Below are positions 20,191-21,297 of a stretch of 21,297 nucleotides of DNA, piece by piece (position 1 is the stretch's first letter; each line of letters begins with the position of its first letter). Below the pieces are notes generated by a model. It saw nothing but the letters and a program-made list of their open reading frames with translations, did not search any database and was not told the DNA's origin. The stretch lies in the IMG/VR virus record IMGVR_UViG_3300030107_003150, positions 1 through 21,297 of that record; one strand, written 5' to 3'. This stretch comes from a virus. Both the position numbers and the translations under genes were made by a program.

Positions 20191-20466
20191 TCAGAAGGGC
20201 ATCTCTGATGAAGATTCTGCAATCTTTTGTGGGTTGATATTCCCAAAACAAGAACTGTAATTACCTTCTCTGCCTTTACCGTTTAAGTAAATAACAGGTA
20301 CTTCTTTTTCCTGCTTAGTTTCAAAGATCCATACCTTGCCTTCTTTATGCTTCATGTGATCGCTTTCTAATGCCATCAAATGATTAATAAGATCAGGAAT
20401 TGAATCAACAGGAATACAAAGTGAAATTGTCTTTGGATTCTTATCCTTATTTAAGAATTGCGTAAT
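20191..20466 (-). CDS. Hypothetical protein with probable ATT start
   Basis: From TTG 20379 or ATG 20376 the product would be about 61-62 residues, but the frame stays coding-like upstream: TQFLNKDKNPKTISLCIPVD, then SIPDLINHLMALESDHMKHK. The only reasonable start for this part is ATT at 20466-20464, just after an upstream in-frame stop, giving 91 residues and a 20-bp overlap with the ribbon-helix-helix gene. The rest is EGKVWIFETKQEKEVPVIYL and NGKGREGNYSSCFGNINPQK. It looks like a small soluble beta-rich protein. Function unknown. The first 30 residues would be lost with a standard start. Confidence 0.6.
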   Translation of the reverse strand: MTQFLNKDKNPKTISLCIPVDSIPDLINHLMALESDHMKHKEGKVWIFETKQEKEVPVIYLNGKGREGNYSSCFGNINPQKIAESSSEMPF

Positions 20467-20605
20467 GAGAAAGAATAATCTCGTTAGTTAGAGATGAAAG
20501 AGTGACCTGTGAATCAGATCCATAACGAAGTTGAACTTCGCGCTGCATTGCTTCAAAAGCTGCATTGTCTATTAAGGCGTTAAGCCTGACTTTTTCGCTA
20601 GGCAT
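20447..20605 (-). CDS. Small putative ribbon-helix-helix DNA-binding protein
   Basis: The 52-residue product starts at ATG 20605, overlapping the end of the annealing-protein gene by 8 bp. MPSEKVRLNALID fits the beta strand, AAFEAMQREVQLRYG the first helix, and VTLSSLTNEIILSHYAILK the second helix of a ribbon-helix-helix (CopG/Arc-type) fold. Such proteins bind DNA as dimers and usually regulate their own operon. No database check was possible, so the fold is inferred from pattern and length. Candidate targets nearby are the CTTAACG pair (19285-19314) and the GAGTYGA array. Confidence 0.62.
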   Translation of the reverse strand: MPSEKVRLNALIDNAAFEAMQREVQLRYGSDSQVTLSSLTNEIILSHYAILK

Positions 20606-21230
20606 TGTTCAACTCCCTCAGTAGTTCTTGCAGATGAATATCAGACATTTGTTTTAGTTTTGAGCCTGATCCTGTGACGTTATAAAGTTTTGCCTTTTCT
20701 GCAACCCATTGTTTCGCCTCGTCATCTTTTTTCTTTGAATTAAGTAAAACCATGATTTTCTCAATGGTTTCATCTTTTGAAGGTTTGGCAGGTTGCTTCA
20801 GTTGAGACTCAGGAACAATGTCGATCTTTTCATCAGAAATTTCTTCATCAGCCCAAAGTTCAAAACCTAACGAGAAAAAGAAGCAACTAGCAGCACATAA
20901 GGATCTCCGATGAGAATCCGTAATTTCTCTTGCTCCAATTTTTTCGTACTTAATGGCCTGATTATGATTATTCATAATTGAAAACGGAAACAAGCTGGTG
21001 CATGTTCCATCATCGTTTCTGAAATAACCCTGTAAGTAACCAGTCCCATCTGGAGCTTTCCAAACAGGATTGCCATCATCGGTTTCAAGGCAGTAAGTCC
21101 ATTCAGGAGCTTTGTCATTTAATAGCTGAGCAATTTTTGCCCAACACATGTACTTAGCTCTGAAATTGCCACCGCCTTTTTCGTGAACATCTTTTTTCTG
21201 GATTGTTCCAGATAAATTAGGTCTAGGCAT
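20598..21230 (-). CDS. DUF1071/Sak3-like single-strand annealing protein
   Basis: This 210-residue protein has the pattern of the DUF1071/Sak3 group of phage single-strand annealing proteins: YMCWAKIAQLLNDKAPEWTY, then a TGYLQGYFRN strand, LFPFSIMNNHNQAIKYEKIG, AREITDSHRRSLCAASCFFF and SLGFELWADEEISDE. The key features are W followed by P-x-W-x-Y, P-x-M-(N)-N-x-N-x-A-I, I-T-D-S-x-R-R-x-L, and a final G-x-x-L-W-A-x-E. These proteins coat and anneal single-stranded DNA in phage recombination and repair, usually together with an exonuclease and SSB. The C-terminal ~65 residues are a charged linker plus a second helical part (KIMVLLNSKKKDDEAKQWVA). It starts 6 bp after the preceding gene's stop. 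No experimental function can be claimed. Confidence 0.75.
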   Translation of the reverse strand: MPRPNLSGTIQKKDVHEKGGGNFRAKYMCWAKIAQLLNDKAPEWTYCLETDDGNPVWKAPDGTGYLQGYFRNDDGTCTSLFPFSIMNNHNQAIKYEKIGAREITDSHRRSLCAASCFFFSLGFELWADEEISDEKIDIVPESQLKQPAKPSKDETIEKIMVLLNSKKKDDEAKQWVAEKAKLYNVTGSGSKLKQMSDIHLQELLRELNNA

Positions 21231-21236
21231 TGTTTT

Positions 21237-21297
21237 CTAAATCAAGTTTTTTTGTTTTTGAGATTGAATAGCTTCTTCTATTGTGGCAAAAGTGCCA
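21237..21297 (-). CDS. C-terminal end of an upstream gene (truncated by window edge)
   Basis: Only the last 19 residues are visible: GTFATIEEAIQSQKQKNLI and a TAG. The ending G-T-F-x-T-x-E-E-A-I is common at the end of AP2-type DNA-binding domains and of HNH homing endonucleases that carry them, but the fragment is far too short to assign. It ends 6 bp before the annealing-protein start, in the same direction, so it belongs to the same operon. Confidence 0.5.
   Translation of the reverse strand, partial: GTFATIEEAIQSQKQKNLI

Noticed and set aside
19950-20246. Longer start at ATG 20246 for the 19950 gene
   Set aside because: It would overlap the upstream gene by 56 bp; ATG 20189 directly follows the upstream stop and gives a coherent protein.
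1-21297. tRNA genes or integrase with attachment site
   Set aside because: I saw no cloverleaf-like sequence, CCA-end block or recombinase motif on either strand; the 13-bp and 17-bp repeats are not next to an integrase.

Overview
The window is a piece of an AT-rich double-stranded DNA phage genome, or a prophage or metagenomic phage contig, with a lambda-like (siphovirus) tail. No integrase, terminase, capsid, tRNA or rRNA gene is visible. The cyanophage-style fibre proteins, the small accessory proteins, the phage 2-oxoglutarate oxygenase and the base composition suggest a phage of marine picocyanobacteria (Synechococcus/Prochlorococcus type). The host is an inference, not something the sequence proves.

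Region 1 (1-13623, + strand) is the tail and adsorption module. In order it holds the tape measure C-terminus, gpM-like, gpL-like, gpK-like (JAMM plus NlpC/P60), gpI-like (ubiquitin-like N-terminus) and gpJ-like (central tip/host specificity) proteins. A collar-domain fibre with three HxH motifs follows, then a 1332-residue fibre made of about 58 copies of a 17-residue repeat and ending in a self-cleaving S74 chaperone domain. Four small accessory genes close the region. Nearly all junctions are ATGA or TAATG overlaps, so the block is probably one late operon.

Region 2 (16280 down to 13571, - strand) is a tightly overlapping six-gene operon: a two-helix membrane protein, a secreted Thr/Ser/Gly-rich protein, a 31-residue membrane peptide, a 2-oxoglutarate/Fe(II) oxygenase, and two more secreted proteins. 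An oxygenase inside a set of exported proteins suggests that it modifies them or an envelope target.

Region 3 (16327-17535, + strand) has five small genes: a membrane/coiled-coil protein, a 38-residue ORF and three hypotheticals. Between them lie two hairpins that read as - strand terminators, a 36-residue CxCxxC ORF on the - strand, and an attenuator-like set of mutually exclusive hairpins.

Region 4 (17530-21297, - strand) looks like an early/recombination module. Reading with transcription it holds the tail end of an unknown gene, a DUF1071/Sak3-like single-strand annealing protein, a putative ribbon-helix-helix protein, five small hypotheticals, a two-gene unit of a conserved phage type, and an NrdR-like zinc ribbon. 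A 390-bp non-coding stretch (17746-18136) holds the most unusual signal in the window: three hairpins sharing the loop TTARTCGT with changed but still complementary stems, each followed by a 10-bp-periodic GAGTYGA heptamer array.
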